A program made the translations under genes and the position numbers. From NCBI GenBank assembly GCA_009788055.1, contig WQSG01000025.1, forward strand, positions 1 through 40,542: 40,542 nt of DNA. Reading direction: 5' to 3'. Below the pieces are notes generated by a model, which was given only the letters and a program-made list of their open reading frames with translations, ran no database searches and was not told where the DNA came from. This document shows positions 40,411-40,542 of the stretch, one piece after another; the stretch's first letter is position 1; every line of letters begins with the position of its first letter. This DNA is from Defluviitaleaceae bacterium. Its GTDB lineage: Bacteria; Bacillota; Clostridia; Lachnospirales; WQUN01.

Positions 40411-40542
40411 AAACCTTGGGGGAAAACTTTTTCTGAAGAAAAAGTTTTCCCCCAAACCCCCTTTCAAAAAGACTTTAAATTTTTCATCGCAAATTTTAAA
40501 GTTTGAGGGATGGGGGTTTGGGGGAAGGGAACTTTTCAAAGT
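40411..40542. repeat. Family A-related element with an 18-bp perfect hairpin
   Basis: TTGGGGGAAAACTTTTTC (40416-40433) pairs perfectly with 40438-40455 around TGAA. It is followed by ACCCCC, then an imperfect palindrome ACTTTAAATTT ... AAATTTTAAAGT (40473-40502) and a G-rich block that matches the left edge of the window. It lies upstream of the carboxypeptidase gene and runs off the right edge; no gene is seen in it. Confidence 0.75.

Overview
The window reads as chromosomal DNA of a Gram-positive anaerobe of the class Clostridia, probably close to Lachnospirales. This is an inference from gene content and order. A long minus-strand operon runs mreB-mreC-mreD-mrdA(PBP2)-minC-minD-minE-rodA-mgsA, an order I associate with that group. 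Other pointers are strong AGGAGG-type ribosome binding sites, TTGACA/TATAAT promoters, GGC-starting lipoproteins, a copper-amine-oxidase-N-like wall module, a GH10 xylanase and VanY-type and LCP cell-wall enzymes. The standard bacterial code is used: TGA and TAG act as stops and TGG as Trp.

Layout. (1) 1-4593, minus strand: mazE-mazF, then an LCP-family protein, a MocR-type regulator, a CheB methylesterase and a gene running off the left edge, almost all overlapping or nearly touching. (2) 4709-7138, plus strand: a coupled trio of a DUF6062-like Cys protein, a membrane-anchored protein and a CPBP protease. (3) 7372-7924: a relB/yafQ-like pair whose toxin carries two nonsense codons. (4) 8061-11989: three consecutive secreted proteins built from one shared beta-rich, carbohydrate-binding-like module. 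(5) 12055-13445: an XRE regulator divergent from a phosphoribosyltransferase. (6) 13592-18575, minus: a chemoreceptor, a retropepsin-like protease coupled to a 96-residue protein, and glutamate dehydrogenase. (7) 18665-30504, minus: a CapA-like protein and the cell-shape/division operon. That operon is interrupted by a two-gene small-protein cassette between mrdA and minC. A larger accessory island between mreC and mreD holds an antitoxin, a PIN toxin, an orphan remnant and a frameshifted nucleotidyltransferase. (8) 30827-35749: an efflux operon (small protein, adaptor, MATE pump, lipoprotein adaptor) divergent from a regulator that fuses an IS1595-type transposase zinc ribbon to a MerR/effector module. 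The promoter between them has MerR architecture. (9) 35746-40391: GH10 xylanase lipoprotein, PutP-type symporter, GNAT acetyltransferase and VanY-type carboxypeptidase.

Intergenic spaces hold two families of GC-rich multi-hairpin repeats. Three copies of one family start 5-9 nt after a stop codon in the same orientation. A separate 160-bp element with perfect 17-bp inverted ends sits before mreB. Several enzymes have lost residues their families normally need: the MocR protein has Arg at the PLP-lysine position, and MgsA lacks the catalytic Asp and His. The strongest candidates for something undescribed are the transposase-zinc-ribbon/MerR regulator with its efflux operon, the protease/small-protein pair, and the three-protein secreted module family.
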